From the NCBI RefSeq assembly GCF_902459465.1, contig NC_047062.1, positions 20,582,919 through 20,646,918 of the forward strand: a DNA stretch of 64,000 nucleotides, read 5' to 3'. Both the position numbers and the translations under genes were made by a program. This DNA is from Asterias rubens. Taxonomy: Eukaryota; Echinodermata; Asteroidea; Forcipulatida; Asteriidae. Below the pieces are notes generated by a model. The model was not told the DNA's origin. It was given only the letters and a program-made list of their open reading frames with translations, and made no database searches. Below, piece by piece: positions 1 to 11,966 of the stretch (its first letter is position 1; every line of letters starts with the position of its first letter).

Positions 1-1090
1 ATATAAAGATCCCGGCTGTATTATAAAAGGCTTAAGGTTTTCTCAGACGTTGTGCTGTTATTATAGAAGTAACTTATATTGTGTAACTTATAGAAGAGTG
101 GATATTTTAGTGTACAAGGAAAAAACGTGCAATTTTAACAGTTGTTTACAATGCATTATTAGACTTAAAAGCTGGCCTGTTGATGTGGTGGTATACACCA
201 CTCGCTTCTGTGATAGAGTGTTGCTGCCTGTTATGGGTTAGTTGATTTTAGTTGATGTTGAGATTTATACAGCATTTTGAAAAAAAAGATCAGGATGACT
301 TTTGACTTATAATCCTCAGGATAAAATACTACAATTTTTGATGGAAACAACAAAACACACATTTATTGTTGAATAATTATAGACGATTATTAACAGCAAT
401 AGATCTCTACTGTTGAATGTTCAAAATGTTTCTGTTAAAGCTGTAATTTCTGAAGATTTGAGACGAATAGTATAAAAGGACCATGATGAATTTTTATTTA
501 TTTAACTCCTGTATAAAGTGCTCTAAAATAAAATTACAAGTTGTATACAACTAAGTGTAATTCGCTGCTCGTTTAGCAACGAGCTTCTGACTGCGAACTA
601 CGATACTGTGCATTAATTTTGGGTCAATTTCGCACCGAAAATAAATGGTCTTTGCTTCATTAGACAAAAACTAACCTTGTGTCTAAATATTTGTCCCTTT
701 CGTGCAATTTATTTGATGGTTCGTAAGTGGTTAGACATGTTAATGTTACCAGATTGATCAAGTGAAATAATAATATCACAAAATTATTGTGGATGCATAT
801 AACTCTTTGATTGTCCTCTGAAGGGTTGTATTTCCCACAGCACGGGTTTTACGATTCCATCTAACAATTCCTAATAATAGTTAAGGGCACTGACTGCCTT
901 ACAAAGTTGTATATCTCAAATCTTTCAGTCCTCTAATATAATATGACGAAAATCGATTACTTTTGGTTTAAAATGAGACACAATTTCTTATTACTTATGG
1001 CGCTATGCTTGAGACTCGCTACCCAAAGGTTGTTATAGCTCAAAAGCTAGTATCACACATCGGGGGGGGGGGGGTAATAGAAGGCGAGTG
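1..1090. other. Intergenic, nothing recognised
   Basis: AT-rich sequence with no open frame showing family similarity and no clear splice-bordered exon. It ends in a run of 13 G at 1062-1074, just before the minisatellite. Confidence 0.6.
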
Positions 1091-1107
1091 AATGTCGTCG
1101 ACTTCAC

Positions 1108-1556
1108 TTGGGGCGGGGCATGGAAGAGGCAGGGGAGGGGCATGGGAGAGGCAGGGGAGGGGCATATAGGGTCATGACATGGGCAGGGAAAGGGGCGTGC
1201 CGGAGAGAGGCAGGCAGGAGTGGGGCATGGAATAGGCAGGGGAGGGGCATATAGGGGCATGACATGGGCAGGGAAAGGGGCGTGCCGGAGAGAGGCAGGG
1301 GAGGGGCATGGGAGAGGCAGGGGAGGGGCATATAGGGTCATGACATGGGCAGGGAAAGGGGCGTGCCGGAGAGAGGCAGGGGAGGGGCATGGAATAGGCA
1401 GGGGAGGGGCATATAGGGGCATGACATGGGCAGGGAAAGGGGCGTGCCGGAGAGAGGCAGGGGAGGGGCATGGAAGAGGCAGGGGAGGGGCATATAGGGG
1501 CATGACATGGGCAGGGAAAGGGGCGTGCCGGAGAGAGGCAGGGGAGGGGCATGGAC
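1108..1556. repeat. G-rich minisatellite, 81-bp period
   Basis: About five head-to-tail units. The landmark GACATGGGCAGGG recurs at 1176, 1261, 1342, 1423 and 1504, so the spacing is 85, 81, 81 and 81 bp. Because 81 is divisible by three and the unit lacks stops, several frames on both strands stay open. These frames are low-complexity by-products of the array and are not annotated as proteins. Confidence 0.9.
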
Positions 1557-1725
1557 GATTCAGGGGGTGGCCTGGAAGAAGCAGGGGCGGGCATAGAAGG
1601 GGCTAAGGGGCTGAACGGGCTGGAGAGGGGCATGGATTGATAGCGTAGGGGAAATGGAAAGGGTGGGCAGGTGAGTTACAGGAGAGAGGCAGGGGAGGGG
1701 CTAATGGCATATATTAAGTGCAAGT

Positions 1726-1940
1726 GACATGGAATGGCATGGGAGGAGCTAGGAAGAGGCAGGGGAGATGCAGCGGATGAGTAGGTAAGGGGCAGGGAAG
1801 GGCATGGGAGGAGCAGGGAAGAGGCAGGGGAGATGCAGCAGATGTGTAGGTAAGGGTCAGGGAAGGGCATGGGAGGAGCAGGGAAGAGGCAGGGGAGATG
1901 CAGCAGATGTGTAGGTAAGGGGCAGGGAAGGGCATAGAGG
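1726..1940. repeat. G-rich minisatellite, 65-bp period
   Basis: Three units anchored by GGGAGGAGC at 1741, 1806 and 1871, each continuing through GGGAGATGCAGC and GTAGGTAAGG. It shares the purine-rich composition of the 81-bp array just upstream but has its own period, so the two arrays probably amplified separately from related G-rich sequence. Confidence 0.85.
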
Positions 1941-2284
1941 GGGGATGGTGGTGGTGGTGGGGGGGAGGGTTGCATGCACAATGTCTGACATTCTAAAATG
2001 CTAATCAGTCTAGTATTTACAAAAAAATACCAAAGCCTGTGATGTGTTGCACGCTGCAAAGGCGATGAAAAGAGGAATAGGTGAAAGTGCTACCCTCTCT
2101 TCGCAATGCCTTTCCAAAATCGTGAGATACTCAGTGTTCAGTATTAATTAACAGAGGCAGTGATAGCGTGGAAGTTCACTAAGGGGAGGGAGGGAGAAAG
2201 AACTAAACGCAACTGTCTCGTCATGACCAAAGCAGGCATGTGACTCGGGTTTCTTTTCTATGCACTCTAAAACATCAGAGTCAG

Positions 2285-2475
2285 GGTTCAAGCTCCGAGG
2301 GGACCTTACCCAGTTCTGGGTCAGAATGACCCGAAATTGTTAAAATTATTTTAATTTTACTGGGGTCTTATGTCAGTTTTGCCTTCTTTTTAGGTCATTT
2401 TGACACAGATTCCGGGTCGTATTGATTAAAAAATGGGTCAAGCGCCATGGGACCCGGGCCTATTCCAGGTCGGTA
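2285..2475. repeat. Dispersed GGGTCA-rich repeat, copy 1
   Basis: Contains TCATTTTGACACAGATTCC followed by GGGTC, and nearby TTCTGGGTCAGAATGACC. The same string and arrangement recur near 41.5 kb, and a diverged version near 7.9 kb. It is a dispersed element of unknown class; no coding capacity is seen. Confidence 0.6.
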
Positions 2476-3189
2476 TACATGTTTAGAGTGTGAAGCCAAA
2501 CACACTCAAGTATAACTCTTTGTCAAGACCTGTACCCACATGGACCCGTTGTTTGGACGGACAAACACCCTTCCTTCAATTAGTGCCTCCTCTTGCGGTA
2601 AAATCTAATTTCCGTGTACGAATGAATCCAAAATATTGGCGTAAACAGCTGCGCCAGTAAAGAGGAGAACGTCTATTCTAAAAAGAAAGAGCAATTACAT
2701 CTCTCCTAATTGCCCAAAGGTGGACGACATGATACGCAATCGGACCATTTGACCTTTTTTACTGGGTTTTTAGTTAACTCAAACCATGTACGCAATATAG
2801 GGCCTACGCTCCACCACAAGTGGAGGCGGGATCTACAAAATCGCACACCATGCACGTTCTTGCACATTGTGCGTCAGAATCTGATACTGGCTTGGAACCA
2901 GCGTATTGATCACTTGATTACCAACGGGCCCGGTTCATCATGTCCAACAATTCACCGACAACCCATGATGGTTATGGTCAACGAGGAGGGTATGATTCAC
3001 AACACGTCTGTGACACATTAACAGGTATCATCCCCCATCGCCGTCAAACTTTTTCCCTGCTCATTTTTAAAATCTCTTGAAACTGCACAAGTCGACGGGT
3101 TTTGAGGGCCGCGTGGCTCTACATTGAGTGATTCGATGGGGGTGTTACATTTAGATTTCACTTGTTGTCGATGGTGTTCAGTTTGAGTT

Positions 3190-3547
3190 TTAAAGGCACT
3201 GGAAACCTTTGGTATTGTCAAAGACCAGTATTTTCACTTGGTGTATCTCAACATATGCATAAAGTAACAAATCTGTGAAAATTTTCTCGCCCATTTGGTC
3301 ATCGAAGTTGCAAGAGAATAATGAAAGAAAAAGCGCCCTTGCTACACAACTTTGTGTGCTTTCAGATGTCTAATAAAAGGGTTCAGCTGAAGTCTTTAAG
3401 TGAGAAATTATCTCAAAACTACGTTACGTTACTACGTCTCTCACAGTGTTTTATACTATCAAACGGCTCTCCATTGCTCTTTACCAAGTAAGTTTTTATG
3501 TTAACAACTTGTTTTTGAGTAATTGCCAAAAGTGTCAGTGCCTTTAA
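3190..3547 (+). mobile_element. TTAAAG-family MITE, copy 1
   Basis: Begins TTAAAGGCACTGG and ends CAGTGCCTTTAA, a terminal inverted repeat bounded by TTAA. The interior has the family landmarks TCAAAGACCAGT, CACTTGGTGTATCTCAACA and CGTTACCAAGTAAG-like text. No transposase frame exists, so it is non-autonomous. TTAA as target site is inferred from the ends shared by the many copies in this window. Confidence 0.85.
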
Positions 3548-3954
3548 GGAAGAGTTTCATTCCAAAACTCTATAGTCTACAAGCAGTCAAACCAATCTCT
3601 GTAAAATTATGTAAGCTTTCACAAAGCGCCGCCACATAAAACAAGATTTTCTCAGTGAAACCCGATTTTCTTAACACTTTCCTTCAAGAGAATAATTAAC
3701 AATGTGCTTACAAAACTTTAGGTTGATACTATGATATTTCAACAAGTTCATCACATGCTTTTAACTTCTGTCCAATGTCACGTAAAAGTCAGAACGAGTG
3801 TGTTTCTGTAGTGGTCTCACTCACTTTCCCACTTTGTACACCTGAGGTTTGTTGCCGTACCCAACGAAAAGGGAACAGAAAGTTATGCATTAACGAAACT
3901 TAATGGATTGAACTTGTGTAACTCCCGTTGGGCAAACAGCAAGGTCTGAGACAG

Positions 3955-4225
3955 CTCTGCATTCAACCCGGAACAGTTTTACGTATAGATACATCCGAAC
4001 CCAAGGTTGTGGGTTCGTATCCTACAAAGCCATGCGCAGTATTGTCGTCTAGTATTTGAATCATTTTTTGTTTGCAATTCGTATCCATAGACGTTAACCA
4101 ATGTTTGTAGTTTATTACCTGTTGCTAGCTTGGTGTTTTAAAACCCCTTGTGTGGGTTTGCCCAGTTCCCTTGACGGGAAGATGATCAAAACAAACAACC
4201 AAACGGACAAACAAACAATCCAGAA
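3955..4225 (+). mobile_element. tRNA-derived SINE with AAAC-rich tail
   Basis: A B-box-like GGGTTCGTATCC lies at 4011-4022. About 130 bp on comes the body CCCCTTGTGTGGGTTTGCCC and GTTCCCTTGACGGGAAGATG, then a tail of AAACAAAC-type repeats. The same head, spacing, body and tail occur inverted near 17.5-17.8 kb, which is why it is called a SINE family and not a chance B box. Confidence 0.65.
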
Positions 4226-4497
4226 AAACCTCAGGAAAACGAAACCCCAAGACAAATCCTAGACAAAAATAAACCATGCACACCTTCATGTCACCTTCAT
4301 GTCCATCACCCTGTCCTACATTAAGGTTTAACAAACACGTTTAGCTATCATGGATCGATACTTTGTGGTAATTCAAGACCCACAAGCAGAAACTGTTCAT
4401 GTCCTCTTGTGTTCTGAAGCGGTCTGGCAATTCGCTTCATCACCAACGTGAAGTGGCAGCTACATCAGACAAGAACGAGCTCCTTGGCTCATTCTCT

Positions 4498-4868
4498 TTA
4501 AAGGCACTGGACACGTTCGGTAGTTGTCAAAGACCAGCATTCTCACGTAGTGTATCCCTAAATATGCATAAGACAACAAACATGTGAAAAGTTTGACTTA
4601 ACCGGTCATCGAAGTTGCAAGAGAACAATGGAAGAAAAAAACACCCTTGTTGCACAGTATACCTATAGATGCCTACCAGAAGGTTTCAGGCCTTAAGTAT
4701 TTCACTATTTTGAATGAGAAATTACCTCTTTCTCAAAAACGACGTACTTCATAGAGCCGTTTCTCACAACTGTTTTTGTTACTACCAACTACAGCTCTCC
4801 ATTGCTTTTTACCAAGTACGTGCTAACAATTAATTGGAGTAATTACCAATAGTGTCAAGTGCCTTTAA
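4498..4868 (+). mobile_element. TTAAAG-family MITE, copy 2
   Basis: Full-length copy from TTAAAGGCACTGGACACG to AGTGTCAAGTGCCTTTAA. It keeps the TCAAAGACCAGCATTCTCAC landmark and the pyrimidine/purine-rich middle (GAGAATTACC to AGCCGTTTCTCACAA). Diverged from the cleanest copies, so it looks like an older insertion. Confidence 0.85.
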
Positions 4869-7784
4869 AACATCTTTTCCATTCTTATAATGTTCACCTG
4901 GTTCTTCGTATCGATACTTATAATCGATTTCAATCAACCTTCTTATTGTTTATGTTAACCTCGCTGATTTTTAAAAAAGATAGTTCAACTGTAACATTTC
5001 AAGAAAGGTTAGAGAGCGACTTTCATTTGATTTGTACACACTTTGCTTTCGTAAATGGTTCTTAATTGACGAACTGTATAGATGAGATTGACAAAGAAAT
5101 GGTAACAGGTCATAACATAAAATGGATGTGTGTGTGTGTGTGGGGGGGGGGGGGGTGCTCATGCCAAATCTCATGACCGTACACAACAATTCTGCTACCA
5201 CTATGCGGTTTGTTTGGTTGGAAGGGAAACCTAGAATGTTAAGTACCTGCGATGCATGGTCAAGTGAGGGCGGGCTAACCCTTACAGAGACAGAGCTGTG
5301 TACTGAGAGCGTTGCAACAACTTCCCATTAGAAATAATTCTTCGGTAAATTTTTATTTATTTGCATGAATAGACATTAGACTGATCTTGTTGGGTTGCAC
5401 TGCATTTTGGACCGCAAAATCGCCTCCCAGCAACCACGTGACCTAAGAACACTGGTCCCTTCATGTCGCCACTCAGATGACGTCAAAAATGCATAAGGTC
5501 TATCAGACCTGATGTATTGACGTCATCACGCCACCATCTTAGATGTAAATCGATGACGCAACTTTGGCAAACACAGGTCTATGACGCGCAGCGCAAATAG
5601 GATGGGCCAATGAGTGACCTCCTTTTGACCTCTATAGATGAGGGCGCTTTACTCAAATGACGGCTTGTGCATAAGGTATATACTGAAAGGGGGGGGGGGG
5701 GACATGAGGCAGGTGTTCTGGATTGCTGGAAGGTGAAAGTAATTAGATATCGGCACGTCGCTCAGTGTTTAGATCAACTGAAATAATTGTACATGACGCA
5801 ATATCCCATTGTATCATATGTTTCTCTTTCTATATCAATGCTAACACAACAACCTGTCTATTATCGCATTAGAGACATGTTGATCCCAATAACATTTGCA
5901 GGCATTTTAATTAGGCTACCTTACAAATCTAACATTTCAATATTTATTTGCCGTACTGACAAGGTCTGAAAAGGTGAAACAACAAATCCTGACAGAGTTT
6001 AACTGGGAGATTGAATATATAATACATGTTCTTCATTATAAAAGGAAAATTGATTTCCTTGTCTTCTTCCTTCCTTCTTTTTCTTAAAAAACTCCTCCTG
6101 CAATGATTGAAAATGAGGGAAATTTGTTTGAACTATAAAAAAATAATATAATCCACTAACTTGCAAACCAATGACGTAATTTTCCTTTAGTTTCCCCCGA
6201 ACGAGCCACACACGATTTACTTGCAGTTTTGTTGCTGCAAGCGTCAAACACATCGCTCCCAGCCTGTCAACTCTCTATATCTTCTATCAATATGGTCTTC
6301 GGTCATGTGGGAGGCAGGGTTGCCATGGTAATGTATCACTTTGATGGGGAGAAAAGATTGCTTAAAGAACACGTCATTTCTGATAAACGAGTGGACCATC
6401 CCACATCGAGACGGATTAACTAACGTTCCAACGGCTTCATGAGTGTCTAATATTCAAACCACAATTCCCTGCTCGACCCCACCAGAGGGAATATTAACGC
6501 AGTCATTTATCATTATTCATTCAAACTCTCTTGCCAGTGAGTTGTGAACGAACAGTAATGATAGGCCGAATTGCCACCTCGATTTTTTTTCAAACTGCAC
6601 CAGGACAAAAAAATATATCTATAGTCAACACCGACCTTTTCTTTAAAAGAATCTGATTGCTGTTGCATATCATTACATTATAGCGGTGGTTCATGCTCAT
6701 TGTTATTCACTATGAATATCTGTATGAGACGTTTTTTTGTATATCTGGGAGTATAATCTTCAAGTTTTGCAACTCTTCCCTTGTGAGCTTGGGGCGATGG
6801 TAATCGCACGAATGACACCACGATACGGTCACTGGGGACACTGCCTCCTCACGCTATAATAAGAAGGCAATAGCTCGACGCTGTACACGCCCACAACTTA
6901 TAGATCACCGGCCGTGCTGCTGAAATAAATGAATGTATATATCACTTTTCTCCGCCATCTTAAGAATTTAGTGCGAATAACGTTTATATATGTAGTCAAT
7001 TTGGATCGTTAAAAGACACATCCGTCCTGCTCCAACGAGAACTTCTATTTCCATCGGGTGCTAAAGCGGAACGGTAAGTTGATTTAATGAAATTTCAAAT
7101 AGTGACCCCGGGTAATTTGAGAGATGAAAAAAGGATATTTGTACCAATTCGGCATGAAATAATGGAGGGGTCTTGACTTCATTACAACACGGAATATGAC
7201 AACACTAATCAACTTGTTGATATGGATCACGTATAGCCAGTGATGTCACTGAGTCAACGGGTGCAATAGGGAAGCGTCTTTCTTGCGGCCTAACATCGGA
7301 TTAACATGCCACACCGGAGGGGCTAAGTTTTGCAAACTAACGATATTTTTTCCCAGAATATTACTTGCAGTAACTGATGTTTATAATATATGTTCACGGT
7401 GAATTACGATGTTTAAATTGATTTATTCGACCACCGGAAAGGACTTCATTTTGGTGTGCGGCTTTATGATAGGATACATTGCAAGTAATATATTTACAAT
7501 GGTGTTATTTTAACACCCTTAAATGTAAATATTGATTTTCTCTTCGGGTATCTATACTTTAACAACAGCCTTGATGCCAATTCTAACAGTGTACAATATT
7601 CGCAGTGTATAATGTATATAATTGCTGTGGTTTCAACCATTTTTACATTTCTGCTTATTTTCATTTTGTCAAATAATCTTTATAATTTTAAATAATTGTA
7701 TATTGTCTACTAGCCATAATTGTTGAGGTTTTTACATGGAGCTGTCCAGCCGATGTAATTGCCTATCGAGAATGATTACAGTTT
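4869..7784. other. Intergenic, no gene recognised
   Basis: Holds a (GT)n-G14 tract (5128-5155) and a G13 tract (5689-5701). A stretch around 5.4-5.7 kb has three TGACGTCA/GACGTCA-type motifs. No splice-consistent exon chain was found. The last few kb could carry the promoter or a non-coding first exon of the GPB5 gene, but nothing fixes its position. Confidence 0.5.
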
Positions 7785-7854
7785 TTGAATTGAATTGAAT
7801 TGAATTGAATTGAATTGAATTGAATTGAATTGAATTGAATTGAATTGAATTGAA
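7785..7854. repeat. (TTGAA)14 microsatellite
   Basis: Fourteen perfect pentanucleotide units in 70 bp with no interruption, so it is probably polymorphic and recently expanded. Confidence 0.97.
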
Positions 7855-7874
7855 CTGGTTAATGAATGGGATTC

Positions 7875-8010
7875 TACTGAATTCATACCTCAGTTTGACA
7901 CATCTGGTAATTTTGACGCAGATTTCGAGTGAGTCTGACCCAGAAATATGTATGACTCCTCTGCGACATGACATCTGAGTCAATTCTAACCAGGGAGATT
8001 TTAATGTTAA
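7875..8010. repeat. Dispersed GGGTCA-rich repeat, diverged copy
   Basis: Has TTTGACGCAGATTTCGAG and GTCTGACCCAGAAATATG in the order of the fuller copies at 2.3 and 41.5 kb, but with many substitutions. Probably an old copy. Confidence 0.4.
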
Positions 8011-8654
8011 CTTCATTTGGATTAATTACTAGTACACCAGTGGTGAAAAAGTTGCATGGGCGTCTGCTAATACTGATGAACCTGGTTAAACATTAGTTTT
8101 ACTTAAAAAACTAACAACAACTTAAAATGCTACAAGTCTGTCTTCTGATAGACAGTTATTATGGGCTCGATGGGCATGTTTTCTTGAACGTAAAAAACGT
8201 TGAACAATATCTTAACATCGTCTATGGTAATTTCTATGGATTTCAACGAGCCAACCTCTTTAGGAACGCCGCGTGTTTTTGGGGGTTCTAATTTCATTGC
8301 AATTATGGTATTCACAAGTACCAAACTCGCAATGGTATTAACCCCTACACGCAAGATAATTGAGTTCTCCTACATGTTGAGTAAGTCAAAATATGTATAT
8401 ATGAAGTAGTTGTTAAATTATATTTACACGAGGCCTGTATACGATGCTAAGCAATTGGACTTATTAAAAGTCTTTACGATCAACCCCAAACTGTACACAC
8501 TTTTAAAGTTAGTCACTCGATGGTTCATATAGGTATAATCACTGTTCAGTCGCACTAAGTGTAGTTTTGGTTTGTGCATAATGACTTTCAAGAGAAACCT
8601 GTTACATGACAACTGAGTGAATTATGCCTCCATTACAGACATACACGTCGCACA

Positions 8655-9664
8655 ATGTTCTTCAAGTGTCAAGCGAGGCACAGATGGACTGCCACGTTCC
8701 TGCCTCTCTTTGCATTGGCTCTCCTCATTGGCACCATCGTTGAGGGCGCTCGTTACCAAGATAAGAGCATGCCCTTTTTGGACGTAAGTTGCAGAGTTCG
8801 GGAGTACACAAAGTATGAGGCTAAGCTGCCCGGATGTATGGACGAAGTAGTGCCGGCAAGAGGGTGCTATGGTCGGTGCCAGTCGTTCGAGGTGAGAAAC
8901 AGCCACAGGGAATTATACAATCCTGGTCATAATCATTTCATGGTTATTAGATGATCTGCCCAATGAGGGAACACATTAAAGCTTCCAAGGGAATATCAAT
9001 TGACAACAGCCAATCTCTCTCATACACAAATTGGTTCATGATTGCACTAATCAATACAAACTATGAGGTCCACTAAAAATGACAATAGTTCTAGTCACTG
9101 TGAAAACAGAGGTTTCCTAGCCGGAACCGAACCCATAACCTTGTGATTCCAAGTCCTGCAGTCTAACCACTTTGGAAAACGGTGAAAAAAAAAACATGAG
9201 GCAATAAGATCGGGTTCGTTAAACAAGGAGGGGCCAAATGTCCAGCTGCACCCTCTTCGATTATCAACTGTAATGAGCTTTCTCCAGAAGACGATCAGAG
9301 CATACTTATCGGAACGTCGAGTTGAAACGAACGGTTCTTTTCAGAACCACCCCAACTCATTTAGAGATAGTCATTACGTCATTATATCGTATTTCCACCA
9401 TGCAAACTTTCAAATCCTACTTTCTACAATGAGCATAGTCAGTCATATTTGTTCTCTCAATTAATTGTCTCTCAGGTACCAGTTTTGCTACCACCGCACA
9501 AAGCGTCAAGTCACAAGATGTGCTTGGTCGAGGAAATAGAGCTTCTTAGCGTGGAGTTGTCGGATTGCCTACCGGGGGTCAACAGGACCTTCGTCTATCA
9601 GAGTGCCGTACGATGCAGATGCAAGAAATGCATCGAGTCTAATACATTCTGTGCCCGAAATTGA
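8655..9664 (+). CDS. GPB5: Glycoprotein hormone subunit beta 5 (thyrostimulin beta)
   Basis: Secreted cystine-knot hormone subunit; in other bilaterians GPB5 pairs with GPA2 to activate an LGR-type glycoprotein hormone receptor. Coding exons are 8655-8891 and 9476-9664, joined phase 0 (GAG|GTGAGA donor, TCTCTCAG|GTA acceptor), giving 141 residues. The start ATG follows a good acceptor (CATTACAG, ending 8638), so a non-coding first exon upstream is likely. Residues 12-31 are a hydrophobic signal peptide, cleavage probably near VEG-A. The mature part has ten cysteines (46, 61, 71, 75, 95, 110, 126, 128, 131, 138), including CYGRC (C-x-G-x-C) and the closing CRC pair. VREYTKYEAKLPGC, DCLPGV and AVRCRCKKC line up with vertebrate GPB5, which also has ten cysteines and lacks the extra seat-belt bond of the gonadotropin betas. 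N115-R-T is a possible N-glycosylation site. Human GPB5 is 130 residues. No GPA2 exon was recognised nearby. Confidence 0.92.
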
Positions 9665-9712
9665 TTATAGAGAAAACAACTTTTGCTGTATGTATTTACT
9701 GTGTATATATTT

Positions 9713-9718
9713 ATTAAA
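9713..9718 (+). other. Polyadenylation signal of GPB5
   Basis: ATTAAA about 50 bp after the GPB5 stop codon, in an AT-rich 3' end; the first plausible signal after the coding region. Confidence 0.55.
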
Positions 9719-9856
9719 ACAAATTTCAAACTGGTTTTCGCTTTGGTTTTAGAGGGTTTACAAAATCAAACGTATTTAACAAACATTTTACAGGTATAGT
9801 ATATGAATCAATTCCAAATAATGCTAGATGCATCTACCCGCGCTGTTCTTGATTAC

Positions 9857-10030
9857 ACCATGTTACTGTGACTGCAACATATTACTGTGATTACAACATG
9901 TTACTGTGACTGCAACATGTTACTGTGACTGCAACATGCTACTGTGACTGCAGCATGTTACTGTGATTACAACATGTTACTGTGACTGCAACATGTTACT
10001 GTGACTGCAACATGTTACTGTGAATGCAAC
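9857..10030. repeat. 19-bp tandem array
   Basis: About nine copies of AACATGTTACTGTGACTGC with a few variants (ATATTACTGTGATTAC, ACATGCTACTG). Units abut with no spacers. It starts about 140 bp past the GPB5 poly(A) signal, so it lies in the gene's 3' flank. Confidence 0.95.
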
Positions 10031-10189
10031 ATTTTATTACGGGTGTTAACCCAAAACACCAAAATGGCTTCACCGTGGCGCAGCAGTGATGACGTCATAT
10101 GCAAAGGGGTCTTAGTGTTGCAAAACATTAACAACATTGGTGAAACATTAATATACATATTATGTTTGGTTAAATTATAATTGTTGTAG

Positions 10190-10331
10190 TTAAAGGCAGT
10201 GGACACTATTGGTATTACTCAATATAATTATAAGCATAAAACCTCACTTGGTAACGAGTAATGGGACGAGGTTGATGAGTATAAAACATTCTGAGAAACG
10301 GCTCCCTCTGAAGTGACGTAGTTTTCGTTTT
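10190..10331 (-). mobile_element. TTAAAG-family MITE, copy 3, truncated
   Basis: Starts TTAAAGGCAGTGGACACTAT and continues through GGTAACGAGTAATGGG and ACGGCTCCCTCTGAAGTGAC. It then breaks at about 10330, where sequence of a different foldback family takes over. The other terminus is missing, so this is a fragment cut by insertion or recombination. Confidence 0.8.
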
Positions 10332-10652
10332 TAGTTGTTTTGCTGCATCCAGCAGCAACACACTTGGTCGGCATTGCCGGAAAAATCCAAGAAAAACTTT
10401 TTTTTGAAACGTACAAACTCATGACTTGGATTTGCATATACTTCGTACGTGTGTTTTACTCTACGCATCAAGCCAAAGTCTGCCTCGATTGACGTCACAA
10501 AAGGGGTAGGCGGAGTCAACCCCCCCCCAAACAACTTTAGTTTTTGAACATATAAATCGTTACAAAAAATTACTAACTTTTTTTTTAATTGTAACTAAAC
10601 TTTATACTCTTATGTTTGAACAAATATAAATTATATTTCCAGGTGACTTTAA
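10332..10652 (+). mobile_element. Single arm of an inverted-dimer foldback element
   Basis: Runs from GCTGCATCCAGCAGCAACAC through TGGTCGGCATTGCCGGAAAA and TGCCTCGATTGACGTCAC to a terminus CCAGGTGACTTTAA. The same order of landmarks makes up the right arm of the palindromic element at 13.3-13.9 kb. Here it stands alone. Confidence 0.7.
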
Positions 10653-11966
10653 CAATGATATGTGACAAACATGTTGGTTCATGAATGGCGTTTTCCGTCT
10701 GCTTGACTGAGCTCAATTTGACAACAAAAACACCACACTTTAGAACAATGGTCGCTGCGTCTTTTCCCTCTCCGTGCTTTTCTTTAGTATCATCAAAGCA
10801 ACGTATTTTGTGAATCATAGGTTTTACCTTTCCATATTATGTTGCATGGATTTTCAAAAAATTATTTTGTTTATACAAACAGAGAATGAATTTGTACAAA
10901 TGTACAGCCGCATAGTTTGAACTTTAAGCTGATAAAATGTATAAAGGCACGTGTCATTTCTTGTGAACGTGGTACAGTCAAATATATTTGTCATGTTTAC
11001 CACAATAAATATGCACACCATGCCATTATCTCAGAAACGAAAGGAAAAAAAACACCATTCGCAATCATTTGTTGTCACTTAGGTTTAAAGATCAAAATGT
11101 TAATACAATTCTATGGAATTAATTAATTAATTAAACAGTAGATGGAGATTGCTGTCAAAATATGTGGGTCTCCATATTTGTGTACCGCACCCCACAGGAC
11201 TGTAAACACCATTAACCTTCATAAGTTAATGCAGTTTTGACAGTTATCCTGATTAACTTCCACGAACAATGACGTCATGAAATACAAGCTACTTTACGAG
11301 CCCAGAGTCAGATTGTGAAAATAGAATTAGCTATTGCTTTATGATTTAGCTAAGAGAACCCCATGTCATTGTTTCAATCATGTTTGTCACAAATTGATAT
11401 GCTTTCAACTTCAAGGATTGGATAGAAAACTAAGCAGGGTGTATTGTTATAAAGCATATAACGTTAATTCCCAGGGAAGTAATGCCTCTGTGACAGCTTT
11501 ATTTCAAAACTGACAAGTGAAAATTTAAATTCCATCACAAGTGATGTGTACTCCCAGAGTGTGTTTGTTTAAGACTCTTGGTGAGTAAGACCTGTATTTT
11601 CTTTAATATTGGTATCCCCGGAATTTTCACACGAATTAATCGCCATCGCGGTTTTTTGTTCAATTTGGGAGGGTTTCGACCACTCCCCTGCCCAATCACC
11701 ATGTATACACCTCTGCGATTGGTAAATACCATCTTAAAGGGCATCAACAGAGTGATCTGTATATCCACAACCCGTGGGCATCAGTTCAAACTGAATCTAA
11801 AACAAAGGTGTCTTCTTGTAATGCAAGTCCCGTCCACGCATAAACGACTTTGCGTGGTCAGTAATTGCACACTGACTCATTCATTTGACCCACGAGCACA
11901 ATTAGATTCCCGCCACTTTCAACTCAAGCAAAACCACTTGTTCACATAATTATGGCAGATGAGACT
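10653..11966. other. Intergenic, no gene recognised
   Basis: AT-rich, with a short TTAATTAATTAATTAA tract near 11.12 kb. A 123-codon open frame near 11.6-11.9 kb shows no family similarity or splice context and is in the size range expected by chance. Confidence 0.5.

Noticed and set aside
1033-1633. Proline-rich and glycine/arginine-rich frames on both strands
   Set aside because: By-products of the 81-bp tandem unit, a multiple of three.
8622-8906. Minus-strand open frame across GPB5 exon
   Set aside because: Shadow of the real coding exon on the other strand.
9857-10030. CRISPR-like regular repeats
   Set aside because: Units abut with no unique spacers, and the DNA is animal.
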